From Carettochelys insculpta (Eukaryota; Chordata; Testudines; Carettochelyidae), in the NCBI RefSeq assembly GCF_033958435.1, contig NC_134141.1:99551001-99615000 (forward strand): DNA of 64,000 nt, in the 5' to 3' direction. Made by a program: the position numbers and the translations under genes. The notes beneath the pieces were generated by a model. That model was not told the DNA's origin. It ran no database searches and worked only from the letters and a program-made list of their open reading frames with translations. This document shows, piece after piece, positions 11,090 through 21,384 of this stretch. Position 1 is the first letter of the stretch, and the number at the start of each line of letters is the position of its first letter.

Positions 11090-11689
11090 TAAGGCCTTGT
11101 GTATACTACAAAGCTAGCTCAATTTAACTATGTCATTCAGGGATCTGAAAAAGTTAAACTGACCTAAGTCCCTGTGTAGACAGCACAAGGTTGATGGAAT
11201 TCTTCCATTAACCTCACTATCACCTCTTGGGGAGGTGAATTACTTACACCAATAGGGGTGCATCTACACTAGCTGGCTACTTCGAAGTAGCCAGCACAAC
11301 GTCGAAATAGCATGCATCATGTCTACACGCGCTGTGTGCTGTTTCGACATTGAAATCAACATTAGGTGGCGAGATGTCAAAATCGCTATTCCTGTCCGAA
11401 GATGGGAATAGCGCCGTACTTCAATGTTGAATGTCAAAGTAGTGTGTGTGTAGATGATCCGTGTCCCACTACTTCAAAATAGTGGGGTCCTCTATGGCGG
11501 CAATCAACTGAGTGGCTGAGACATGCTGTCGAACCCCTGCGGGGCTATATGATCACCATGTGCAGCAGCCCTTAAAGACCCACGGACCCAGATTTCCTGT
11601 GGCAGGAAGCTGAGAGCATGCAGGCAGCAGCACACTCATGTGCTAGCCCTGCACGCCCTCTACGGACCCCAACCCGACCACGCAGTACC

Positions 11690-13252
11690 ATGGCATCGAG
11701 CCAGCCCCCTGAGTGCCCCCAAGGCTCCCCCCCGAGGGGACCCAGGGACCCCCGTCAGCCAAATCGGGGGCCAAAAAGTGGCAGGGCCCCTCCTGATCAG
11801 AGGCAGAGCTCTGAGAACTGCTGGGGATCTGGGGTGAGGAGGAGGTGCTCCATGTGATGGGGCTCAAGTGGTGGAATGCGGAAGCATTTGCCTGACTGGC
11901 CGAGGGCCTGGCCACCCGGGGTCACCCTGCCCGCACTCCAGATCACGTCCAGAGCAAAGTGAAGGACTTGTGGCAGGGTTACGCCTGGGCCTGGGGCTTG
12001 GCCAGCTGGTCTGGGGCTGCCCCCGCTGCTTGTCCCTATTACAGGAAGCTCATGGCTAGCCTGGGCCCCCAGGACACCTCCTGCCCCTAGGCCACATTGG
12101 ACACCGCATCCAAGGAGTCCCAGCAGGCCTCGGAGCCAGAGTCTGGCCCAGAGGCCAGCCTGGCACCCCAGGGTCCACCCAAGGATGACCCATCAGGACG
12201 GTGGAGGAGGGAACCAGCAGCAAGGAGGTGGGAGCTCCTCATAGACCTCCCCTCCTGGAGCACCAGCCAGGCATCTGCCCACTGGGGTTCCCCTGACAGT
12301 GGCAGTGGATGCTCAGGTACGTACCCCACAAGGCACACATCCCCGGGACAGAGGGTGGGGGCACCAGACATGACCAGGAGCCCCACACACCCCCAGCAGA
12401 CCCTCACCCACAATTGCCCAGACACAACATGGTCCCAGAATGTCATCATGGCCATCAACACCCGTCAGTGCCGACACCCATTGACAGCACTGTGCCCTAA
12501 CCCCAGGGGCGGGGGAACCATGCAAGGGGGCCACCCAACAGGGACACCGCACCCACCGATGGGGGACAGAGACCCAGCACCCAAGGGGGGAGGGGAGGAA
12601 TGGGCCACGGGCCAGGGCACAGTACTAACAGCCTTCCCCTCCCTCTCTGCAGCTGCACCATCCAAGGCCCAAGACAGCCAGGCACCCTCTGTGGTCCCCG
12701 AGAGCCCACCAGAGGTCAAGCATCCCCAGCACCTGGGGACAACTCCAAGGCCAGTGGGACGTGCACACCACTGCCAGACCCAGGGGATGGCTCCATGGAC
12801 CCCCCCAGCTCCTGGCACCTCTCCTGCGGCAGATGGAGGTGGCTGAGAAGAGGCTCCACTTTGATAGGGAGGAGTCCACCTGGCACCAGGCGTCTTCCAG
12901 GACATAGCCAGGTCACTCTGGGAGGTTGTCTCCTGGCTCAAACCCCCCGTCGCCTCCCCACCACCCTCCCCACCACTCCACCCATTGCCCCCCTGCTGCC
13001 CTACCAGCCTCACCTGCCACCCCACCTGCTGCACTGCCTGCCTCGCCACCTGCCTCACCACCTGCCATTCTGCCTGCCAGCTTCCCAGGACCAGAGCCCA
13101 CTGGGGCTGAAGATCGGCCGGTGGAGGCATCCTGGCTGTACCTGCCAGTCCTCCCGGCTCCCAGCCGGCCGCGCCAGGGACCACGGACAAAGAGGGGACC
13201 ACAATCCGTATCCGCCGGGGGGTCATGCCCCTCTACCCCTACCGCACATTGA
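11690..13252 (+). pseudogene. Harbinger Myb/SANT-like accessory protein gene, two exons, broken
   Basis: From the ATG at 11690 (accATGg context) the frame opens with a Pro-rich N-terminus. After a frameshift it enters a tri-helical Myb/SANT-like domain at about 11815-12055, with LLGIWGEEEV, LWQGYAWAWG and CPYYRKL. In-frame stops lie at 11812 (TGA), 11893 (TGA) and 12088 (TAG). An acidic, Ser/Pro-rich linker follows to a clean donor, CAG/GTACGT at 12316/12317. The intron contains TACTAAC (12623-12629) and ends at ctctctgcAG (12652). The phase-1 join is consistent. Exon 2 encodes QMEVAEKRLHFDR, then a stop, then a Pro/Ala repeat tail to TGA at 13250-13252. In Harbinger elements this protein binds DNA and helps bring transposase to the ends. 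Confidence 0.75.
12317..12652 (+). other. Spliceosomal intron of the Harbinger Myb/SANT-like gene
   Basis: 336 bp, GT...AG, with donor GTACGT, an exact TACTAAC branch-point match 24 bases before the 3' end, and a pyrimidine run. The signals are intact although the flanking exons carry stops. The plus-strand frame running through this region (to 12846) is a read-through artefact. Confidence 0.65.
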
Positions 13253-13515
13253 TGGGCCAATGGCTGAGCCATCCACTGGCCCCCCCATTTGTATATAGTT
13301 GCCCCCCTTGTATATAGGTGTTCCCTTTGTATATTGGTTCCAGTTTTGGTTGTGCACATAAGACAGTTTTAGGAGTATTCAATAATCTACAGTTTTATTT
13401 TCCAAAGAACCTGAGACATGTGCTTGTTGGGGGAATGGTGTGCGGGCAGTGGGGGGGGTGTGGGGGCAGTGGGAGCAGTGTGTGGGAGGCCCTCCAGGGA
13501 AGGCCAGGGAGGTGC

Positions 13516-14640
13516 TCAGGGGTCTCCCTGATCAAAATGGGCCCACAGGGCTTCACAGACCTGTACCCTCTCGCAGTTGGACTGGTGACTGGGTGCAGTG
13601 GCCAGCTGGGGGAAGCCCATGCTGGTGTCAGCTGCCCACCCCTGGACGAAGGTCTCCCCCTTGCGCTCAACAATGTTGTGGAGCATGCAGCATGCGCCCA
13701 CAACTTGGGGGATGTTCTGGAGGCCAACGTCAGGGCCAGGAGGCAGCGCCAGCAGCCCTTCAGGTGGCCAAAGGTCCTCTCCACCACCTGGCAGGCGTGG
13801 TTCAGTTGGGCGTTGTAGTGCTCCTGGCTGGTGGTGAGGTGGCTGGTGTACAGGCGCATGAGCCAGGGCTGGAGGGGGTAGGCCGCATCCACCATGAGGC
13901 AGAGGGGCACAGTGGTGTCCCCAGAGGGATCTCCCTCTGGGGGATGTATGTCCCCGCCTCCAGCCAGCAGCACAGGCCTGAATTCCTAAAAACGTGGGCA
14001 TCATGTGTACAGCCAGGCCAGCCCATGTAGACATCTGGAAGCAGCCCCGGCTCTCCACTATGGCCCATGAGGGTGTGCAGGGTGCCCCAGACCCCTCCCC
14101 ACAAGCCCCCCTCACAGGCATCTCCCCAGGCACCCCCCACCCAGCCCCTCCCTCCCTGGCACCTCTCCCTCCTCAGCTCCACACCCGGCCCCCTCCCTGG
14201 TCCCCCGCTCTCCAGTGGGTGCATGCCCGGGCCTCCTTACCTCCATGACAATGGCCCTGACCGTGGCCTTTCCCACTCCAAACTGGTGTCCCACGGAGCG
14301 GTAGCTGTCTGGAGTGGCCAGCTTCCAGACAGCTATTGCAACCCTCTTCTCGACGGGGAGGGCACGCCGCATCCATGTGTCCTGGTGCCTCAGTATGGGG
14401 GTTAGCCACTGGCAGAGCTCCAGGAAGGTCTGCCGGTGCATGCAGAAGTTCCGCAGCCACTGGTCATTGTCCACTCCCCCGTGACCAGCTGCTCCCACCA
14501 CTTGGAGCTGGTGGGGTAGCTCCAGAGGAGGCGGAGCACCCGTCGGGGGAAGGAACAGGGTAGCCCAGGGATCGGGGTGTCCCCATCTGCCCCCTGGGAG
14601 GACTTCTCTGGCAGGAGCTGCTGGGCAGCCTCCCATGCAG
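13516..14640 (-). pseudogene. Harbinger DDE transposase gene, deleted and frameshifted
   Basis: The N-terminal exon (to 14241) has the helix-turn-helix region of HARBI1-like transposases: DNDQWLRNFCMHRQTFLELC, then RVAIAVWKLATPDSYRSVGHQFGVGKATV. It ends at an intact donor GAG/GTAAGG (14241/14240). The next recognisable segment (about 14075-13950) is YMGWPGCTHDAHVFRNSGL. The stretch that should hold the first catalytic Asp (a GALDGTHIP-type motif) and the intron acceptor are absent. Downstream, the second Asp is present in VDAAYPLQPWLM and the Glu in VVERTFGHLK, then NIPQVVGACCMLHNIVE. Frameshifts fall near 13920 and 13750. The frame stops at 13516. The product could not be catalytic. Confidence 0.8.
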
Positions 14641-14690
14641 CACGTAGCAGGGTGCTTGCTCCCAGGGTGACTACCTGGAAGGCTTCCAGG

Positions 14691-14716
14691 TGCTGCTGCT
14701 GCTGCTGCTGCTGCTG
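14691..14716. repeat. (CTG)8 triplet repeat inside the Harbinger element
   Basis: A run of about eight CTG units upstream of the transposase frame. On the transposase strand it reads CAG and would give a Gln tract in one frame. The same place in the derivatives holds CAG6 (16831-16848), CTG4 (31815-31826) and CTG4 (about 63131-63143), so the tract length varies between copies. Confidence 0.75.
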
Positions 14717-14900
14717 GTCCCTAGCTCCTGTGCATCGGTCACACTCTCGCAGACCTTGTGCTGTGCAGGCTGGGTGTGTCTAGGAGTGGCTTGCTGTTGC
14801 CCCAGAAGGGCTAGTCCAGCCTGTGACCCCATCCGCAGGCTTTTCTGGCCCCTAATTTTGATGGGGAGTGCTTGTGTATGTGGACTCTCTGCTTTTCCTT

Positions 14901-15160
14901 GGCCTCATCTACACTAGCACAAAACTTCAAAATGGCCAACAACAGATAGGAATAAGGGGATTTCGAAATTGCTGGTGTCCTTTAGAAAAGGAGCCCTGTC
15001 TGGATGAGCTGCACGGCGGTGAGCCACGTCAATTTCAGAGTGCCGCGGCCACCCACATTCTAATGAGGCACTGCATGTGTATTTCAGTGCTTCATTAGTA
15101 AACTTCGAAATGATCATTTGCATGGCCATTTCGAAGTTTTGGGCTAGTGTAGACGTAGCC
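14901..15160. mobile_element. MITE family A, left-arm-deleted copy, nested in Harbinger
   Basis: Termini are GGCCTCATCTACACTAG and TAGTGTAGACGTAGCC, with TSD CTT on both sides (14898-14900 and 15161-15163). Removing it restores 'gcttttccttctgaggc', matching the uninterrupted derivative at 16595-16625 (reverse strand). The left arm is cut to about 35 bp while the right arm is complete. Confidence 0.85.
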
Positions 15161-15412
15161 CTTCTGAGGCAGTTCCTTTCAACATTCCCCATTGCTACTT
15201 CGACATTGAACGTTGACGGCACCAGCCCCAGAGGATGTGTGGATGGTATGCGTCAAAGTAGCCTATTTCGATGATGTTACTTTGAAAAAGGCTACTTCAC
15301 TGTAGTGTCTTAGTGTAGACATAGCCTAGGAGGGAATTGCCTGTTGGTACAGATAACATCTACAACAAAGCGCTACAGCAGTGCCACCATGCTTCTGTAA
15401 CAGCAAGCCTAA

Positions 15413-16029
15413 ACATGCCCTGTTAGGCAAGAGTTCAGCAAAGGGAGGGCAAAGGGAGCTTACTGTTGAACAGAAGAGAGCAGAAATGATTCCTGAAAGA
15501 AATTAGCTTTTAGTGCAGTGGTCACTGACTAATGGACATTTCCCTTAAGCAGATGTTTAGCTAGGACATCTGCTGGATTTAAGTCAATGGCAAAACTCCC
15601 ATTGATTTAAATGGGATTGAGGTATAGTATGTTATTATCTTTTATAAAGAATAGAACACAGTTTTCTTTTTCTAAAGTGATTTTGGGTCATCTTGACCAC
15701 TAACACTCCTATTTATTCTAGTCTTTAAAGTGCTACTTGACTGCTTTTTGTTTTGACTATTTATTCTAGCTGTGAGAAGAAAAAAAATGCCAAGTTTTCT
15801 CCTTTAGTGGCCACCATTCAAGTGCAGGTGCCCTAGAGTAAATCATCAATTTTTCTGAGTTACTGAGTATCAGGGCACCTCAAAGATACTAGCAGCTTTC
15901 CAGGAGGGCAGTTTCTGTAGACCAAAAAGAGTATAAGGTGGAGCTGTTGCTTGACTCAAACAGCAAAAAAAAAGCAACTGAATTCCCTCTGCTCTCACCA
16001 GTAATTCCATCTGCCAGTGTCCACAACAG
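15413..16029. other. No gene recognised apart from one 36-bp insertion
   Basis: AT-rich sequence. The only interpretable item is the tiny Penelope-like insertion at 15721-15756. Confidence 0.4.
15709..15768 (+). mobile_element. 36-bp Penelope-like 3' stub with perfect 12-bp TSD
   Basis: 'gtctttaaagtgctacttga' followed by 'ctgctttttgttttga' (15721-15756) equals the 3' section of the Penelope-like repeat seen at 52362-52409. It is flanked on both sides by the identical 12-mer CTATTTATTCTA (15709-15720 and 15757-15768). Confidence 0.65.
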
Positions 16030-16032
16030 TAG

Positions 16033-16447
16033 GGCTGTGTCTACACTTGCATTCTTCTTTCGAAAGCAGTTTGCAAATAAGCTAAATCAAAAATTCAAAT
16101 GAGATACGAATTTGCATATCTGACACCTCATTTGTATACTCTTATTTCGAAACAGCTTCTTTTGAAAGAAGAAAACCAGTGTAGATGCTGCTCTTTCAAA
16201 AGTAAACCCACCATCTTTGAAAGAATCCTTCTTCCCATAAAAAAAGGGAAGAAGGGTTCTTCTGAAGATGGGGTTTACTTTCGAAAGAGCAGCATCTACA
16301 CTGGTTTTCTTCTTTTGAAAGAAGCTATTTTGAAATAAGAATATGCAAATGAGGTGTCAGGTATGCAAATTTGTACCTTATTTGTGTTTTTGATTTACCT
16401 CATCTGCATACCTCTTTCAAAAGAGGAATGCAAGTGTAGACACATCC
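16033..16447. mobile_element. MITE family B, fold-back (415 bp)
   Basis: Ends are GGCTGTGTCTACACTTGCAT and ATGCAAGTGTAGACACATCC, with two arms meeting near 16240. Internal 'tttgcatat' and 'gaaagaag' motifs differ from family A. The left flank is TAG (16030-16032), but the right neighbour is immediately another element (16448), so no TSD exists for this unit alone. Confidence 0.75.
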
Positions 16448-17185
16448 TGCTATGTCTACACTAGCACACTATGTTGAATTAGCCTATTTCGAAGTAAGAA
16501 CATGGAAATAGGCTACTTCGACGCATATTGTCTACACGTCCTCCAGGGCTGATGCCGTTGATGTTCAACATCGAAGTAGTGACAGGGAACATCGAAAGGA
16601 GCCACCCCAGAAGGAAATGCAGAGCATCCACACACACAAGCGCTCCCCATCGAAATAAGGGGCCAGCAAAGCCTCTGGGCAGGGTCACAGGCTGGACTAG
16701 CCCTTCTGGGGCAAGAGCAAGCCGCTCCCTTAAAGGGCTCCTCCCAGACATGCTCGGCCTGTACAGCACAAGGTCCGCAGAGCCGACAACCGGTTGCAGA
16801 CCCCATGCACACAGCATGGACCCCCAGCTGCAGCAGCAGCAGCAGCAGCCAGAACCCCTGGGCTAAGGTCTGCTGCACGCGGCAACCATAGAGCCCCGCA
16901 GGGGCTGGATAGTGTGTCTCTCAAACCCTCAGCTGATGGCCACCATGGAGGACCCCGCTATTTCGATGCAGCGGGATGCGGATCTACTACACACGCCCTA
17001 CTTAGACATTGAATGTCAAAGTAGGGCGCTATTCCCATCTTCGGATAGGAATAGCGATTTCCATGTCTTGCTGCCTAACATCGATTTCAACGTTGAAATA
17101 GTGCACGGCGTGTGTAGATGCCACACATGCTATTTCGATGTTGTGCCAGCTACTTGGAAGTAGCCAGCTAATGTAGATGCACCCC
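16448..17185 (-). mobile_element. Harbinger deletion derivative 1 (about 738 bp, inverted)
   Basis: The reverse complement starts GGGTGCATCTACATTAGC like the 4-kb element's left end and ends TAGTGTAGACATAGC like its right end. It keeps about 360 bp of the left side and about 380 bp of the right side and lacks both genes. It retains a CAG6 tract. Of the four derivatives it is closest to the 4-kb copy, sharing the GGGTGCATC end. The triplet TAG follows at 17186-17188. Confidence 0.8.
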
Positions 17186-17188
17186 TAG

Positions 17189-19187
17189 GTGTCATTTCAA
17201 TGAGTATTTTTGTAGACGGTTTCTGAAAACACAAGGCTATGAAAACTGGATTAAAAACTCATAAAGGAAAGTTGAAATGAATTATCCAAACTAGGTTATC
17301 CACTAATTTCCAGACTCTGTAGCGTAGAAAGAAGAGTGGGAGTTAGACTTTGCTATCTGGGTGACATTACATTGCACTGATTTGAATGCTAGTTTTTGTT
17401 TCATGCTGAGCACTTGTAGATTGCATCCAGCAAGGCAACTGGGATAGGATTACTAGATTAAAATTGAATTATCATATCTTATCATTTCAAATAGATTATT
17501 AGTTTGGTCCCATAACCTGAATTTTCATAAAATGCCCTTTAAAGGCAAAAGCTTTTGAAAAAAATAACAGTTTTACTTCTCAAATATTTACTTGTTTAAT
17601 GCAATCTGGTTCTAAAATGTCAGGGCTAAAAATAGAGAATGGTAGGGTATTATAATTATCCATTATTGGATACCAGAATAAAATAATTAAAAGTCAAAAA
17701 CAAATTTTTTGGGAAAAATTCAAAGAAAAATAGCAGTAAAGATATTAATGGCATATTATGTTTGTTATATAATTCTAAAAACTTCCCCTCTTTAACCATG
17801 TTGCATTCTAGGTACAAATAAAAATGTCTGGGTACGCTGCATCTTGTCCTCTGACCAGAAGATGTCACTTTCTTTCCACTATGTGCAAAATTGAGTTCAA
17901 AGATGGATTATTATTTGGGATAAACAGTGGAGATATGAGCTCAGCCATGTCACCTTTACTCATCAGAACAGTCCTTACTCACAAGAGGTGGCATCAAGGA
18001 TTATTCCTCTGTATGAGGACTATATGTATTTGTGAGTGCTGGACAATGGTGTCCTCTATCAGACTGGGACAGTGGACAATGAGAATATAAATGAGAAAAT
18101 ATTCTTCTCCCCAGAGTCACCCAAGCAGCTGCATTGTGACATCACCATTACAGGTACCATGAACTTCACTGGAGCATGGAGCTAGCACAGAATGACAGCT
18201 GAGGGGCTTTTAAATGTGGACTGTAAGCTTTCCCCTAGGATACTGAAGATGAGTAAACTTGTCCTCTTGTTAATTCATCTCCATTTCCTTTTCAGTCATC
18301 ATTCACTACCAAGGGCTCCTGCTCATCTCCCTTGAGCAACATATGGCCCCTCCAATCTTTCTTATCTCCTTGACTCTGCTTACAAGCCAAGTTCTGGGTC
18401 ACCCTCCCCTGTGCAAATTTCTCAGTTCCCTAACACTCCCCTCCCTTGACTGCTAGTATCTCTTCCCTGCATTGGCCTGCTTTGAGCTCCATGTAAGCTT
18501 TACTCACCACCTGTCAGCCTCCTTCTCATTGCTGATTCCTGACTTGATGAATGGTAAGGAACCATCCCAAAAGGTCAGCGGATCATACTCAGTATGAAGT
18601 GGGGAAGAGAAGGAACGTCTCATGACGGGGAGAAGAGTGAGGTTAGACCTCTCCAAATAGGCAGAAAACCACCATCATCTCTAGCACAGTTCATTCTAAG
18701 GATCCATCTGTACACTCAGGAAATGTATTAGACAAATGCCAGGCAACAGAACTTTCTCAATCTCTATTCAGTTAAATGCTCTGCTAGGAGTGCAGTGCAG
18801 TGAGGCAATCCTTGAATAGCTCGCGGGGCTCAGAGTCTTTGGCAGGAGAAAATCAGAAGGTATATTAATAATATTATTTAATTAGTATGCGCATATTTAT
18901 TAAAACCCCATCATTGTAATTTCTAGGTACCTTAAAAGGACATAGTCAAGTCTCTGTCTGAAACTTGTATGTACTAAAGTACAAGTAGTACCTAAAGTAA
19001 CTATAACCAGTTCCTGGACAGTCATTTTCCCCTTGCAAGCAGAGACCCAGCAGAAATCCAGAAGTCCCTCAGCAGACTGCAATCCCTCTCTAAGCATTTG
19101 GGCATGAGGAAGGACAGAATCCGCGGAAACCAGGCTGAGGAGCCTGGGGCTTGTTTATATGAGTTGCTTTGCCATTTTCTGAGCCTC
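17189..19187. other. No gene or element recognised
   Basis: Mixed AT-rich sequence with frames under 90 codons, none with splice context or motif. A pyrimidine-rich part at about 18280-18540 is unremarkable. Confidence 0.4.
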
Positions 19188-19190
19188 AAA

Positions 19191-19428
19191 GGGTGTGTCT
19201 ACACTTGCATTCCTCTTTCGAAAGAGTTATGCAAATGGAGTGAATCAAAAATGCAAACGAGGCATACATTTACATATTTGGCACCTTGTTTGCATATTCT
19301 AATTTTAAGAGCTTCTTTCAAAAGAAAAAAAGCTAGTGTGGATGCTGCTTTTTATACCTCATTTGCATTTTTGACTTACCTCATTTGCATACCTCTTTTG
19401 AAAGAGGAATGCAAGTGTAGACGCAGCC
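19191..19428. mobile_element. MITE family B, internally deleted (238 bp)
   Basis: Ends are GGGTGTGTCTACACTTGCAT and ATGCAAGTGTAGACGCAGCC, with TSD AAA on both sides (19188-19190 and 19429-19431). The arms match the copy at 16033-16447, but about 180 bp around the centre is missing. Confidence 0.8.
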
Positions 19429-19431
19429 AAA

Positions 19432-21384
19432 GTGTCCTTACTCCAGAATGACTGAGTAGCCACTCTCTGTGCCACCACAACCCTGACACTACACTTCTGA
19501 AATAGTGATGACATCATGGCGCTCTCCTCTGAATGTCTCAGTATCTTGTCAGTACAGTCTAGCGTCCAGCTTACAGTGAAATTCACATTTAATTTTAGAT
19601 TTTAGTGATACCCATTGCTGTTATCTTCTAGTCTCCACATATAAACTCAAGAAAAAATACAGAAATTAAAAAGTTTTATATGTAGTGAACTCTTATTGAA
19701 ATATTAAAGGTTAGAAGGTCAGAAACAGGTCAGTAGTTAACAAAGGTGTCTGCCTCAAAAGATACTTTCATAAAGAGACCTCATAATAGTTTATTTAAAA
19801 GCTACCGTCACACTTCCCCTTATAAGTGAACAGTGATAATCTCCAACTATCAAGGCCTAAATATAGGATACAATGAGTAACAAAGGTTAATTATGAGGGA
19901 CACAAATTATTAAACTTCACATTGGATCAAATTTATTTTTTTCCTATAAACAACTACCCTCCTACTTTCACAATTCTTTGTTTCTCATGTAAATAATCTT
20001 CAACAGCTAATATGAGGGCACAACGTGTGTAGAATGCAGGGACCTGACAAGGTGCTTGGCACTAGATACAACTGAAATAGAGCATGGGGGTGGAGGCAGA
20101 ATTTTGTGAATAAGTGGGCATTTATCACTAAGTCCAGTGTGTCTGGGTGGAGAACTAGACTGGAGAGTCCCAGGGGACTATCTGTGGCACCATAGAAAGA
20201 CTATGATAGTGATCCCAGGGTTCACATTTTTTGCTGCTTTGGCAAAATCTAATTATGGAACATAACCCCAGTTTCAGGTATCTGCCCTGTTTTTGATAGT
20301 GTGCCCTGAAGGAAGAACTCACTGTTGCAAGCCATTCCAGAGAGTGTGACACATTGCTTTCACGATTCTTGATTCCGATGTAAATACATTCCAGCAGTAA
20401 ATTTGAGGACAACCTGTGTGTGGAATGCAGGGAATTTTGTGACTAAAATGAGTATTTGCCTGTTGGGCTTCACCAAGGACTCCTCCAGACAAAGATTCAG
20501 CTCACAGGTTGTGAATTGAAACATTATGCACATCTGGCCAGATATCAAGGAGAGATTTGACTTTTTTCTCACTCAAGGTGCCATCTTGCTACCAGGTAAC
20601 TGACAGATTTATCAACAGAGCAACAAGAACATTCTTTTCAGCAAAAAAAGTTTGATTCTGTAATAGAAAAGGAGGATCAGCCCTCTAAAAACTGTTCCAG
20701 TGAGGAAAAATTTGCAGATGGGGGAAAGATGAAGAGTTCTGTTGTCACCTACTGCTTATTCACAGCATAAAATTTCAAAACACTTGGTATTAGAATTGGT
20801 TAGAATCAGCATGCCTGGCATTATTCTGACATTCTGATACATTTGCACTTACATGCCCTGTGGCTGACAGAGAATTAGGAGATGGTGCGATAATGGGAAA
20901 AGCCATTAAACTTCTGCAATAGGCTTAATTGTGCACTGGGCAAAATATGTCATTCCTATAAAAATAGACATATGGAAAATATACTGTATCCTTAAACAAT
21001 GGATATATAAAAAAACCCTCCACTATTTTGTCAGTTGATAAAAATGACAAAATAGGCTGTCATGTTGCAATTTAGGAACCATAGTCCAATTCACCAAGTC
21101 TGTTTGTCTACTTTACAATGTAATAAAGTACCTGACAGATTCTCTGTAACAAAGCTATATTAAGAGAAAGAAGAGAAGATACTGGAAGCATTCACTATTT
21201 CTTTGAAAAGATGTTTTATGGAAATAGTTGTCACTGAAATATATTTTTCAATTTAGAAGTAAAATGTTTTGAATTTCCGGTTCATTGCTATCAACAGCTA
21301 AGTATTCTTTATCAACCCCAAAAATAATGCTGTAGTTTACAAGTATATTGATTTATGGCATCCATTAATTGTGATTCAGCCACA
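19432..21384. other. No gene recognised; one diverged direct duplication
   Basis: AT-rich. Two segments about 390 bp apart (about 19965-20060 and 20355-20440) resemble each other: 'gtgtagaatgcaggga' against 'gtgtggaatgcaggga', with 'catgtaaataat' or 'gatgtaaataca' upstream of each. Nothing else stands out. Confidence 0.35.

Larger units (their letters stand above)
11256..15326 (+). mobile_element. Harbinger DNA transposon, two-gene type, decayed (4071 bp)
   Basis: The ends are GGGTGCATCTACACTAG and TAGTGTAGACATAGCC, with TSD TAG (11253-11255 and 15327-15329; a fourth base, G, also matches). It carries the two genes typical of PIF/Harbinger elements: a Myb/SANT-like DNA-binding protein on + and a DDE transposase on -. 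Both 3' ends face each other near 13.25-13.5 kb. The first and last few hundred bases are shared with four short derivatives at 16448-17185, 31478-32187, 47820-48498 and 62794-63504. A 263-bp MITE insertion with its TSD sits at 14901-15163. Neither gene is intact, so the element is not autonomous now. Confidence 0.85.
11093..15409. mobile_element. Old Harbinger-like MITE (family E), split by the 4-kb Harbinger element
   Basis: The left part (11093-11255) starts GGCCTTGTGTATAC. The right part (15327-15409) ends CAGCAAGCC. TSD TAA flanks both outer ends (11090-11092 and 15410-15412). Rejoining across the insertion gives 'acaccaatagg' running into 'agggaattgcctgttgg', which reads as one continuous fold-back MITE. 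This is strong internal evidence for the exact borders of the inserted element. Confidence 0.7.

Noticed and set aside
12465..13226. 253-codon antisense frame
   Set aside because: It lies opposite the Myb/SANT-like exon and intron, is Gly/Trp/Arg-rich from C-rich DNA, and has no motif.
13440..14030. 196-codon plus-strand frame
   Set aside because: It is antisense to the recognisable transposase, with no similarity of its own.
11093..15409. CRISPR-like or tandem array caused by repeated TTCGAA motifs
   Set aside because: The spacing is irregular and explained by MITE arms in a vertebrate genome.
16479..16878. 112-121-codon frames with Leu or Gln runs
   Set aside because: They come from the CAG/CTG tract and conserved non-coding ends of the Harbinger derivative.
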